64,000 nucleotides of DNA, from contig CAJOIX010000002.1 in the NCBI GenBank assembly GCA_905234815.1, positions 43,074 through 107,073 of the forward strand. The letters run 5' to 3'. Positions 50,343 through 60,060 of the stretch are shown here, in pieces (within the stretch, counting starts at the first letter, position 1; each line of letters begins with the position of its first letter). Source of the DNA: an uncultured Prevotella sp. (lineage in GTDB: Bacteria; Bacteroidota; Bacteroidia; Bacteroidales; Bacteroidaceae). Below the pieces are notes generated by a model. That model did no database searches, had not been told where the DNA came from, and saw only the letters and a program-made list of their open reading frames with translations. The position numbers were made by a program, and so were the translations under genes.

Positions 50343-51404
50343 TTATTTTACTTTTGAAATATCGTTGAGCATCAACACATTGGAGTTGCGCACCAAATCA
50401 TTGAAATAAAACGCATTCTTTTCTCCAGGAGCAGGACCAAAGAACTCATGTTTTGCATTTCGCCAGAAAAGGAAATAGCAGATGGGATACTTATCCATTT
50501 GCGGTTTCAGCACGCGCGTCCACCATGTGGGATCTGGCAGATTTTTCAGTCCGCACTCGGTCAGTGCCAACAGCTTGTCATGCCGTTCGCAATATCGGGT
50601 CATCATGGAGAGGTTGTCATTGATCTGTGTGACAAAATCTTTTTCTGCTCCCCACTGGTAAGCATCGAGCCCTATCAGATCTACGCGATTGTCGCCAGGA
50701 TAGCGTTCGAGGAATTTCTCTTCTGAAAAGTTCTCGTCAAGATTGGGCGAATAGCTCCACACGAGATTTTCCATACCTTCGCTGATGAGGTAGTCTTGCA
50801 ACATACACCAAAGGGCTTTATATTCTTCGGCTGAACAGAGATTTTGTCCCCACCAGAACCATGAGCCATTGTTTTCATGCCAAGGTCGGAATATGATGGG
50901 TAGCGGCCGTTCGTTTTCATCTTTGATCGACTTAAGAAAGTTCTTCACATTCTTCATCCAGAGCAAGAACTTCCGGTGCATATTTCCACCAGGGAGAATG
51001 CTACGCACCACTGTCGTGTCGCTCACATCCCAGGCTGTCCCCCCTGTGAGTGGATTGCGTGGGTGCCAGCTCACCGTAAGAATACCACCGCGCCGATGAT
51101 GAGCCAATAGTTCTTCACGCATTCGAGTGAAGGGCACAGAATCGAGGTTCTTCTCGTCGCCTACTTCAATTCCTCCTATCTCAAAACCCATCACGGCAGG
51201 ATAGTCGCCAGCGGTTTCTTTCACATCGCTTCGTCCTCGCTCCCATTCCCAAGTAAGTCCATAAAAGGGATCGTCTTGGTGGCCAACCATGTATCCGCGA
51301 GCCTGAAGCGTGGCTAAACGATTGAGGAGTTGCTGCCGTATCTGAGCCTTGACAGGAAGCATCGTACAGCACGCAAGGAGCAGTAATATAATCTTGTGTT
51401 TCAT
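50343..51404 (-). CDS. GH26 beta-mannanase/mannobiohydrolase (signal peptide, no lipobox)
   Basis: GHQDDPFYGLTWE, acid/base FRPWHENNGSWFWWG, nucleophile LALTECGLK. Confidence 0.92.
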   Translation of the reverse strand: MKHKIILLLLACCTMLPVKAQIRQQLLNRLATLQARGYMVGHQDDPFYGLTWEWERGRSDVKETAGDYPAVMGFEIGGIEVGDEKNLDSVPFTRMREELLAHHRRGGILTVSWHPRNPLTGGTAWDVSDTTVVRSILPGGNMHRKFLLWMKNVKNFLKSIKDENERPLPIIFRPWHENNGSWFWWGQNLCSAEEYKALWCMLQDYLISEGMENLVWSYSPNLDENFSEEKFLERYPGDNRVDLIGLDAYQWGAEKDFVTQINDNLSMMTRYCERHDKLLALTECGLKNLPDPTWWTRVLKPQMDKYPICYFLFWRNAKHEFFGPAPGEKNAFYFNDLVRNSNVLMLNDISKVK

Positions 51405-51409
51405 TAGTT

Positions 51410-53578
51410 TTAATTTTCAGCTTTTAGTTCAAATATGCGTGATGCATAGTCGCCTTCCAAGGGAATGTCCAAACCTACTTCCATAAGTGTAGCACCAGTA
51501 TATTTCTTGCCGTTAAGGGCACACGGTTCTTTGCCTACCTGCAGGTTCTTCTCCACGACGATATAAGTCTTGCCGGCATCTAATCCACTGAGACAAATCC
51601 GAGGCAGGGTCTGATTCATCATGTTTTCTAATTTATAGACGAAAAGAACAGCATCTGACTGATTATCATCCACATACATCAGTGCAGCCAGTCCTTGCTT
51701 CTCATAGGGCGAAACAAGGCGATAGAGGTTGCCCAGTTGGATGAGTGGGCGCAATGTTTTGTAATCGCTAATGGCCGTGGTACACTGCTGGCGCTCTTCA
51801 TCGGTCATATCGCGAGGTTGCAGTTCCATTCCCAGTCGTCCACTCATGGCTACATCACAACGGAACTTGATGGGCAGCGAGCGATGCGTCATGTGATAGG
51901 GCGAGCCGCCGATATGCTGCGCCATGGCGTTGGAGGGAAAGAAATAGGATGTGCCCCATTGTATATATATGCGCTGGAGGGCATCATTGTTATCGCTTAC
52001 CCAAAATTCGTCAAAATATGGGAGCAACCCATAATTGGCTCGTCCGCCACCGGAGGCACAATCTTGGATCACCACGTTCGGATATTTCGCACGAATGCGC
52101 TGGAGTGTTTTCACCAGTCCGAGATGATAATCAACGTAGAGATTCTGTTGCTTGTTGGCGGGCAGATAGGTCGAGCCATAGTTTTGTATGGAAGCATTGG
52201 CATCCCATTTGATATAGGCTATTTCGGGATAAGCCGTGAGCAGACGGTCCACTACGCCAAAGACAAAGTCCTGCACTTGCGGATTACTCATATCGAGCAT
52301 CACCTGCGTACCGCCACGCCCCAGTTTCAATTCGCGGCCTTTCGTTTGCATAACCCACTCGGGATGCTTTTCAAAAAGCTCACTGCGAGTGTTTGTGGCT
52401 TCTGGTTCAATCCAGATACCAAATTTGATGTTTCGCTCAGCAGCTGCACGAGTCAGTGCACCGATGCCATTAGGTATTTTTTTTCTGTCCACTTCCCAGT
52501 CACCCAGGGCGGCATCATCGCTGTTGCGCTGATATTTTGTGCCAAACCAACCATCGTCCATTACGAAGAGTTCACCACCCATTCCACTAATATCGTCTAT
52601 CATATTGATGATACGTTCTTCGGTAATGCTGAAGTAGATTCCCTCCCACGAGTTGAGCAGGATGTCGCGAGTGGTCATTCCGCTATGGAGCATACCTTCC
52701 TGACGCGCCCAGCGGTGAAAGATACGGCTTACTCCGCTCATTCCTTCCTTGCTGTAGGCAAAGGCTAAATGGGGTGTTTCAAATGTCTTGCCCGAGTCGA
52801 GGATGTACTCGCTCGATTGTGGGTCGATGCCCGCATAGATTTGATGGCGCTGATTGTTGGCCGTATTGAGCCGAAGTTCGTAGTTTCCGCTCCAACAAAG
52901 TGTCATGCCGATGGTTCTGCCGGTGTTTTCCTGCGGCTTCCCATCGAGCGAGAGCATCAGGCTGGGGGCATCGCAATGAGCATTGCGGGCGCCATCGGTG
53001 TTACGAATCACCTTCAGTCCGGGAGTGAGAGGCTCCTGTGTGGGTACGGCCTCCGCTGCCCAATTGCCATGCAAATGAGTGGTCCATACATTGCCGCGCG
53101 GAAGTGCAAGCGTGCCTGAATCAAAGCGTTTCAGCTGGATGCTTTTCTTTTCACCATTGAATATCTCAGTCCATGTTTCTATAAGGTCTATGGTTTGATA
53201 GGCTTTGTAGAAGATTATCACGGTGACGGGTTGCAGCTTGTCCTTCAGGGTGATGGTATGTAGTGTGGCATGGCCATCAGGTGCTGATGTATAGTTGCTC
53301 ACCATGAGTTCCAGGTTTAGGTCGCCCGAAGCATGGAGCACCTGCAGCGCAGGCAACTCAATCATATCTACCGTGCCGAAAGTGGGAAGCGCCGCAGCCT
53401 GAAGCTCCGGCACCTGTCCTTCAACGCGCGGGCCGTAGTAGGTTTGCAAAAGGTTGTTGGCAGTGGCTTTAAGCAAGAGCTGTGTGTTGGGGGTGGTTAT
53501 GGCAATGTTGCCTTCCCATGCCAGAAGCACTACGGGGAAGATGAGTCCCACGAAAGTGAAAAGCAATTTATTTCTCAT
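51410..53578 (-). CDS. GH36 alpha-galactosidase
   Basis: NSWEGIYF, VMDDGWFG, KFGIWIEPEA, YIKWDANASIQNYGS, IQDCASGGGRANYGLL, FWVSDNNDALQRI. Confidence 0.93.
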   Translation of the reverse strand: MRNKLLFTFVGLIFPVVLLAWEGNIAITTPNTQLLLKATANNLLQTYYGPRVEGQVPELQAAALPTFGTVDMIELPALQVLHASGDLNLELMVSNYTSAPDGHATLHTITLKDKLQPVTVIIFYKAYQTIDLIETWTEIFNGEKKSIQLKRFDSGTLALPRGNVWTTHLHGNWAAEAVPTQEPLTPGLKVIRNTDGARNAHCDAPSLMLSLDGKPQENTGRTIGMTLCWSGNYELRLNTANNQRHQIYAGIDPQSSEYILDSGKTFETPHLAFAYSKEGMSGVSRIFHRWARQEGMLHSGMTTRDILLNSWEGIYFSITEERIINMIDDISGMGGELFVMDDGWFGTKYQRNSDDAALGDWEVDRKKIPNGIGALTRAAAERNIKFGIWIEPEATNTRSELFEKHPEWVMQTKGRELKLGRGGTQVMLDMSNPQVQDFVFGVVDRLLTAYPEIAYIKWDANASIQNYGSTYLPANKQQNLYVDYHLGLVKTLQRIRAKYPNVVIQDCASGGGRANYGLLPYFDEFWVSDNNDALQRIYIQWGTSYFFPSNAMAQHIGGSPYHMTHRSLPIKFRCDVAMSGRLGMELQPRDMTDEERQQCTTAISDYKTLRPLIQLGNLYRLVSPYEKQGLAALMYVDDNQSDAVLFVYKLENMMNQTLPRICLSGLDAGKTYIVVEKNLQVGKEPCALNGKKYTGATLMEVGLDIPLEGDYASRIFELKAEN

Positions 53579-53602
53579 GTGGATTTATAAGTTAATTTAG
53601 CT

Positions 53603-53697
53603 GATTTCCGAAAGCTATGCTTTTGGACGCTGAAAGGATAGCTTTTGCGGGGCAAAAGGATAGCTTTTAGGGGTCAAAAGGATAGCTTTTGGAAATC
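53603..53697. repeat. 95-bp inverted-repeat structure with internal AAAAGGATAGCTTTT direct repeats
   Basis: Arms GATTTCCGAAAGCTATGCTTTTG (53603-53625) and CAAAAGGATAGCTTTTGGAAATC (53675-53697) complementary over 23 nt with 2 mismatches. Confidence 0.9.
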
Positions 53698-53717
53698 GGA
53701 TTGGAAACTACTGATTA

Positions 53718-54977
53718 TCAATTAGTTGCAGTTGACTTCTTTTCGAGTCGGAAGTTGCCGAGTCGGAAATCGACGGCGGCGTCTGCCTGGATCAGTTTGT
53801 AAACGATATCAAAGGTCTGCCATGTGCCAATGTTGTTGAATCCGTTTGTGGCCATGGGGGCCAGTTCCATTTTCACTGTCTGCCACTCGCCTTGTGTGTT
53901 GAACTGCCCATTGGCTGCCGGGTCAAATTCCTGTCGGTCGCCCCAGTTGATGCCAAATAAGAGGCCGTCCTGCTCTTCGTTGGTGGATGCGGGGAAAGGA
54001 GCGTTGGGCGCGGTCATCACTTCGAAGACGAAGAGATAATCGGCAGGATTGGTTATTTCGCCGAATCCCATATCGCGGAGATTCTCTGAAATGTCATATT
54101 GATACCAGGTCCATTGTGCGGGCCGGCCATAGAAGTGAAGGTGAGGAGTGCCCAATGCGCTCCCGTTCACGGCCGAGTCGTCCTCGATAAAGATGAACGG
54201 ATTGGCTTGCAGGTCACTGTTCATTGCGATGTTGCACTGGGTGAGGTCGCTATACATGAGATGTGCTGATGGACGGAAGGGGAAAGATGCTGACTGCGCA
54301 GAGCCATCGGAAGCAATCCACTGGAAAAGAATGGTTGAGTTGTCGGGCGTATTGGCAGGAATCTCAATAAGCATTCCTTCGTCGGTGGCAATGCTAACAT
54401 TGACAGCCGCGCCATTGATAGTGACGGTTGAAGTGCCATCGGCAAAGCCATAGAGTTCAAAGTATTTGCCCAGCACGCCTGTTTCGGTTCCTGGTGCAGC
54501 AAACTCGTTTTGGAGTCCATCGATTTGGAGGTCGGGTACGGGAATGGGGAAATTGTATGTGGCAGCCCCCTTATCGGTGGTATAGACCAGTGCATTGTCG
54601 CCCCCCATCTTCACCTCTGAAGGAATGGTGACGATGGCAATGGTGGAAGCCGTATAGATATTGGTGAGGTCAGCCTCGAGTGTGTTGAAAGTGATGCGCT
54701 GCACATTGTTCAGGTTGCGCCCGACAATACGGAGGGTTTGTCCGGGTGTTCCTTCGGCGAGCGGAGACGATTGCTGAGTGTCTGCCACATCATAAATGGC
54801 TTCAATGACAGGCTCACCCGTATTAGGCTGCGCATCGCCAGGGGCGTAACCATCGTTATAATTTACTATGTCGCTCTGGCAACTGCCCATGAACAGACAA
54901 GCAACAAACAAGGCAAGCGCGCTCACGAATTCCTTTCTCAAAGAGGAAAGATTGATATGCTTTGTTAACGTAATCAT
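53718..54977 (-). CDS. Surface glycan-binding lipoprotein (SusE-position, IPT/TIG domains, SGBP-B-like)
   Basis: Lipobox LFMGSCQSD; TIG-like repeats PGQTLRIVGRNLNNVQRITFN; C-terminal LHFYGRPAQWTWYQYD; position after SusD. Confidence 0.85.
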   Translation of the reverse strand: MITLTKHINLSSLRKEFVSALALFVACLFMGSCQSDIVNYNDGYAPGDAQPNTGEPVIEAIYDVADTQQSSPLAEGTPGQTLRIVGRNLNNVQRITFNTLEADLTNIYTASTIAIVTIPSEVKMGGDNALVYTTDKGAATYNFPIPVPDLQIDGLQNEFAAPGTETGVLGKYFELYGFADGTSTVTINGAAVNVSIATDEGMLIEIPANTPDNSTILFQWIASDGSAQSASFPFRPSAHLMYSDLTQCNIAMNSDLQANPFIFIEDDSAVNGSALGTPHLHFYGRPAQWTWYQYDISENLRDMGFGEITNPADYLFVFEVMTAPNAPFPASTNEEQDGLLFGINWGDRQEFDPAANGQFNTQGEWQTVKMELAPMATNGFNNIGTWQTFDIVYKLIQADAAVDFRLGNFRLEKKSTATN

Positions 54978-55029
54978 ATATTCCGAATTAGAAATTGTGC
55001 ATTATAAATAGTGTATTATGCAATATGAA

Positions 55030-56808
55030 TTAGTTCCATCCCGGGTTGTTGGCGTTAATAGCCGAGTTGGTGTTAATTTCTTGTGCCGGTATGGGGAAGA
55101 GAAGGTTACGCTCCTGACGCGTCTTGGCCACGCCACTGTCGTCCGATCCACCCAGAGCATTCATGGCATCGAGATAGACACCCCAACGGATGAGATCCCA
55201 TCGGCGGTCGGCCTCACAAGCCAATTCTTTGGCGCGCTCTTCGATAATGGCCGAACGACGCTTCAGCTGAGTGTCTAAATCGGAGAGGGATGCGGTGGTG
55301 GCATTGGAACGCTCGCGCACCTTGTTGAGATATATGAGCGCTTTCTCGGGCTGGCCGATTTCGTTGAGGGCTTCAGCGTAAAGCAGCAACACATCGGCAT
55401 AGCGCAGGAATGGCCAGTTGGCATCGGCTTCTTCGATGGCATCGTTGGAAACATCCATGTATTTGGTGGTGAAGGCCAGGCATTGGGCATCCATAGAGTA
55501 ATAATAGTTCACGCCATCGGCGAAAATGCCTGAGGGGGAGCCAGAATAGTTACCATCGGCATCACGACCTGTGGCCATATAGGTGTATTCCTCGTCGTAA
55601 GGATAATAGAATCCCGAGTTCGACTCCTGCTGGGTGTAATAACGCCAGCGGTGCTTCACGCCCTCGGTGATGCGGTAATCGTCATGATCGAAGAGGTCGT
55701 ACCAGTGACGAGTGCAGCCTACCCAACCACCACTCTGGATGAAGTCGGAACCTGGTGCCGTCTTGTAACCCTCGTATTGCGTGTGTACCGCGGTTTTGTA
55801 GGTAGCATCGCCGCTCACTGTTCCAACAGAGAAAAGGAACTCGCTGGCAGTGGCCGATGCACGTTTCCATAACTGATTGTAAGGCAGCAGGGTGTAAGCG
55901 CCATAATATCCTTCTTCCAATTTCTCAGCCCAAGCAGCCGCACGAGCATAGAGTGTTGCCGCATCCATATCAGCGTAACCGTTGACCGAGCGCTTCGAGA
56001 AGGTAAAGGTCTGCAGCTGAGCATATGCTTTGTCGCTTCCAGCCCCCTCGTAGGCTTGTCCGCTGCGAATGGTCACCTGGGTGCCGGCAGGCATGGCACT
56101 GGCAGCCATGGTGGCATAGACTTTCACCAGCAATCCTGCGGCCGAACCTGCACAAACATGGCCAGCCTTATAGCCTGGGTCGGTATTTTTATACATCAAT
56201 GCCACAGCCTCTTCCAGTTGCTCTATAATATAGGCATAGACCGTGGGAATGGGTTGGCGCGGTTGGTTTTTCTCGCCATTGGCCTCTTCGGGCTGAATGG
56301 GGATTTCGCCATAGGCTCTGACAAGCAGGAAATAGGCAAAGGCCTTCTGGAATTTCAATTCGCCTATAGCGTTGTATTTCACTTCGTCGGAGGGATTGAC
56401 CATTGCTGCGATGTGACGTTCAGCATTGTTGGCACGGGCGATAAGCCCATAACAACCTTTCCACAGAGCATCAGTAACATCGCTTTCACCCTGGAAATTA
56501 CCAGCGCCGAATGTACCGAAGAGCCAGTCGGGACCGGAGATATAGTCGGCGTCAAATTCCAAGACACGAGGAAAATATCCCCAGCAGAACATATCATATA
56601 TCCATTTGCTATAGGTTCCTGTCAACCATGTATTGACTGCCTCCTCACTATCACCTATCTGAGTGTCGGTCACTTGCCCGGAGGGCGACTCTTCAATCCA
56701 ACTATTGCATGAAGACAGAAGCATCAAGCTGCAGGCAAGAAGCAATACACCTACTCCCAGTCTCTTCCGAAAGAAGGAGAAGTTGATTTGTTTATTTAAA
56801 GTCATCAT
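55030..56808 (-). CDS. SusD/RagB-family outer membrane lipoprotein
   Basis: Lipobox MLLSSCNSW; YFLLVRAYGEIPI; WPFLRYADVLLLYAEALNEIG; EERAKELACEADRRWDLIRWG. Confidence 0.95.
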   Translation of the reverse strand: MMTLNKQINFSFFRKRLGVGVLLLACSLMLLSSCNSWIEESPSGQVTDTQIGDSEEAVNTWLTGTYSKWIYDMFCWGYFPRVLEFDADYISGPDWLFGTFGAGNFQGESDVTDALWKGCYGLIARANNAERHIAAMVNPSDEVKYNAIGELKFQKAFAYFLLVRAYGEIPIQPEEANGEKNQPRQPIPTVYAYIIEQLEEAVALMYKNTDPGYKAGHVCAGSAAGLLVKVYATMAASAMPAGTQVTIRSGQAYEGAGSDKAYAQLQTFTFSKRSVNGYADMDAATLYARAAAWAEKLEEGYYGAYTLLPYNQLWKRASATASEFLFSVGTVSGDATYKTAVHTQYEGYKTAPGSDFIQSGGWVGCTRHWYDLFDHDDYRITEGVKHRWRYYTQQESNSGFYYPYDEEYTYMATGRDADGNYSGSPSGIFADGVNYYYSMDAQCLAFTTKYMDVSNDAIEEADANWPFLRYADVLLLYAEALNEIGQPEKALIYLNKVRERSNATTASLSDLDTQLKRRSAIIEERAKELACEADRRWDLIRWGVYLDAMNALGGSDDSGVAKTRQERNLLFPIPAQEINTNSAINANNPGWN

Positions 56809-56835
56809 AACTTATGAAATGTGATTTGTGAATGA

Positions 56836-59800
56836 TTAGAATACGAAGTTCAGTCCGAGAGAGAATGTTCTGGCGCTTGGGTAAGAATAACTATCCACGC
56901 CAGGACAAGCAGCGTTGGCACCGCCTGCATTCACATCAGGATCGAACCAAGAGTAATTGGTGATGGTAAAGAGATTGCTGGCTGTGAGCGAAATGTTCAC
57001 TTTCTCAATCCAACGGCAGGGTTTCAGCCAGTCGTAGGCCAGAGTGATGTATTTCATTTTCAGATAACTACCGTCTTCAACATAGCGGTTGCTGACCAGC
57101 CATGTACGCGTATAACCTGCTGTGGCTTTGGGCCATAGGGCATAGGATGTGCTCTCGGGCGTCCAGCGCGAGGCATAAGCTTCGGCTGTGATATTACCGA
57201 TATTGCTCATGGTAATATCGGTGAGATTGTAGTTGAAGATATCGTTACCGTGAGACCCTTGCAGCAAGAAACTCAACGACCAATTCTTCCACTGGAGATT
57301 GTTGGTGATACCATAAGTAAAGTCTGGGTTTGTGTTACCAATAATGGTGCGGTCGTCTTCAGTGATTTGATTATCGCCGGTCAAATCGCGATATTTGATT
57401 TCACCCACATGCTTCAAGGCTTCTGCATCTGACAGGCCTGCATAAGCGGGATTTGAGCGCACTTCAGCCAGATTGTCATAAAATCCGTCTTCGACATATC
57501 CGTAAAGCGTACCGATAGGACAGCCATTGCGCTGCAAGAAGACCTGATCGGCTTTGCTCCAGAGGGCTGTGGCATACTGGTCGCCGCTGAGACCTCCAAT
57601 ACGATTACGGTTGGTGGCCAGGTTGGCAGCAATGCTCCACTTCAATGCGCCCTTGGTCAGAATGTCATAATTGAGCGTCAGTTCAAGACCATCGTTCGTT
57701 ACATTGCCGGAATTGGTCATCATTTGGCCGAATCCGGAGGAGTTCGGGATGGAGATGTTCTGCAAAAGATCGCGTGTTTTCTTATAATAGTAGTCAACGG
57801 TCAGTTGCAAGCGATTTTCAAAGAAACCGAAATCAACACCAAAATTAAATTGTGCCGTTGTTTCCCACTTGAGGTTAGGATTGGTAGGTCCACGCCAGTC
57901 TATCATCGACATTCCGCTTTCTAACGTCCCGTTATAAGGATAGTTGGCAGCATCGAGCAGCGTGAGCGTACGATAGGCACCAATGGCTTGGTTACCCGTT
58001 TCACCATACGACATACGGAACTTCAGGTTGCTGAAGATATTCAGGTCTTGGATGAACTTCTCATCGCTGGCTCTCCATGCGAAAGCGCCCGAGAGGAATG
58101 TGGCCCACTTGTTGTCTTTAGCAAACGAGGAACTACCATCGGTACGAATGCTAGCGGTGAAGAGGTATTTATCTAACAGGGTGTAGTTAATACGAGCAAG
58201 GAACGATTCGAGTGTCTGTCGTGTTTCGCTACTCTTCACCACAGCTTTATTGAGGGCAAGGCCCATATTGGCATCTTTAGTATAGTCGTTGGGGAAGTTG
58301 GTGGCTGTCATTGACGTATTCTCCCCTACTCCTTTTTCAAAGGTCATACCAGCCACGGCGTTGACCGTGTGGATGCCCCACTGTTTATCGAAGGTAAGGA
58401 TAGACTCTGCCGTCAGACTACGCCAGATACTTGATGCTTTACCGGCCTTACCATTGTTGGGCGACTTGCCTTCCTGGGTGTGGCGGTCGTAGTAGGTGCC
58501 ACGATGACCGTCGTTGTATCCCAAGCCAAGGTTTTGGCGGAATTTAAGCACAGGAAGAATTTTTGCTTCAAAGTAGGATGACGAGAACCAAGATATTTGC
58601 TTGAGTCGGTCTTTCGCGCCATTCACATAGTTAACTGGATTGGCAGCAAGCCAATTGAGCTCGTCGAGCTGCTCGGTGGCTGTATGCGGGCCATATGTTG
58701 AAGGGAAAATAAGTGCAGAACGTATAATACCCGTATTTTCAGAGTTTGTGCGCTGAAAGTCAGTGATTGTGTTGGTGAAGAACGAAGAAGTACCAATTTC
58801 AATCGATTTGTTCACGTGCACACCGATATTCAGTCCGAGACCATAACGTGTGTTGCCCGTATTCTTGATGATACCCGTCTGTTCACCGTAGTTACCAGAG
58901 AAGTTGTACCATAATCCTTCGGAGCCACCGCTGACACTGGCACTGTATTCTTGTTGTACACCTGTACGGTAGATCTCATCTTGCCAGTCGGCTCCTATCA
59001 CTTCGTCCACATTTCCATATTCGTCAGTGCGCACGCCAGGGTTGAGGAAATCGTCGGGCGCAGGATTGTACGACCCTGCAGTATAAACATATCCACTACC
59101 TATGTAGGGATAGGTCCATTCACCGCGATAGGGAAGCGTTCCCGTAGAACCTTCGTAGTAACTGGAGTTGGTCTGGGCTTCGTTCTGGTAAAGGGCATAA
59201 GTGCGAGGATCGAGCATCCGCACTTTCTTGGCTTTGTTCTGGATACCCCATTTAGCATTGAATTCAACATGAGGTTTCCCGCCGCCCTTAGAACCTTTCT
59301 TCGTTGTGATAATAACCACACCATTAGCACCACGTGAACCATAGATGGCTGTGGCAGAAGCATCTTTCAGCACTTCAATTTTGTCAATATCGTTAGGATT
59401 GATCATCGATAGCGGCGATGTGGATTGGTTGTTGCCCTGATTGGCATCGCTCGAGGGAGTTCCGTTGGGGTCAGTGCCATAGGGTACACCATCAACAATA
59501 TAGAGCGGCTGCGAACTGGTGGTAAACGAGTTGGCACCGCGCACAGTGATACTAACACCTGCACCCGGCGAACCATCGTTCTGACTCACATTCACACCGG
59601 CTACTTTTCCTTGCAGACCATGAGCAATATCACTGGCTCCACCCTTCATCAGCTCGCTACTTTTAATTTGGGTCATTGCGCCAGATAGGTCACGCTTCTT
59701 CATGGTTCCGTAGCCCACCACTACGACTTCATCCATTAGTTGGGCATCTTCAACCAGCGTGATGGTCAGATTGTTCTTTCCTTTCACGTTAATCACCTGC

Positions 59801-60036
59801 GTCTTGTAACCGACAGACGATACTTGAATGAGGAATTTTCCTTCAGGCATCGTGAACGAAAACTGCCCTTCAACATTCGTAACGGTACCTGCACTGGTGC
59901 CTGGCACTTGTACGCTGGCGCCAATCATGGGCTCATTGTAGGCTCCATCCATTACGACACCCGTAATGGTTTGCTGTGCTTGCACGTTGGTGCATATTGC
60001 AAGAAGCAACATGCTGATTAGAAATAATTTTCTCAT
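56836..60036 (-). CDS. SusC/RagA-family TonB-dependent transporter
   Basis: Carboxypeptidase-like N-domain TITGVVMDGAYNEPMIGASVQV; plug VVVGYGTMKKRDLSGAM...LYIVDGVP; IEVLKDASATAIYGSRGANGVVIITTKKG. Confidence 0.97.
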   Translation of the reverse strand: MRKLFLISMLLLAICTNVQAQQTITGVVMDGAYNEPMIGASVQVPGTSAGTVTNVEGQFSFTMPEGKFLIQVSSVGYKTQVINVKGKNNLTITLVEDAQLMDEVVVVGYGTMKKRDLSGAMTQIKSSELMKGGASDIAHGLQGKVAGVNVSQNDGSPGAGVSITVRGANSFTTSSQPLYIVDGVPYGTDPNGTPSSDANQGNNQSTSPLSMINPNDIDKIEVLKDASATAIYGSRGANGVVIITTKKGSKGGGKPHVEFNAKWGIQNKAKKVRMLDPRTYALYQNEAQTNSSYYEGSTGTLPYRGEWTYPYIGSGYVYTAGSYNPAPDDFLNPGVRTDEYGNVDEVIGADWQDEIYRTGVQQEYSASVSGGSEGLWYNFSGNYGEQTGIIKNTGNTRYGLGLNIGVHVNKSIEIGTSSFFTNTITDFQRTNSENTGIIRSALIFPSTYGPHTATEQLDELNWLAANPVNYVNGAKDRLKQISWFSSSYFEAKILPVLKFRQNLGLGYNDGHRGTYYDRHTQEGKSPNNGKAGKASSIWRSLTAESILTFDKQWGIHTVNAVAGMTFEKGVGENTSMTATNFPNDYTKDANMGLALNKAVVKSSETRQTLESFLARINYTLLDKYLFTASIRTDGSSSFAKDNKWATFLSGAFAWRASDEKFIQDLNIFSNLKFRMSYGETGNQAIGAYRTLTLLDAANYPYNGTLESGMSMIDWRGPTNPNLKWETTAQFNFGVDFGFFENRLQLTVDYYYKKTRDLLQNISIPNSSGFGQMMTNSGNVTNDGLELTLNYDILTKGALKWSIAANLATNRNRIGGLSGDQYATALWSKADQVFLQRNGCPIGTLYGYVEDGFYDNLAEVRSNPAYAGLSDAEALKHVGEIKYRDLTGDNQITEDDRTIIGNTNPDFTYGITNNLQWKNWSLSFLLQGSHGNDIFNYNLTDITMSNIGNITAEAYASRWTPESTSYALWPKATAGYTRTWLVSNRYVEDGSYLKMKYITLAYDWLKPCRWIEKVNISLTASNLFTITNYSWFDPDVNAGGANAACPGVDSYSYPSARTFSLGLNFVF

Positions 60037-60060
60037 AGATTCTATGTTGTTTTTAGTATA

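Noticed and set aside
51695-52768. 357-aa plus-strand ORF
   Set aside because: Fully antisense to the well-supported GH36 gene; composition is a shadow of the coding strand, no recognisable motif.
56056-56712. 218-aa plus-strand ORF
   Set aside because: Antisense to susD.
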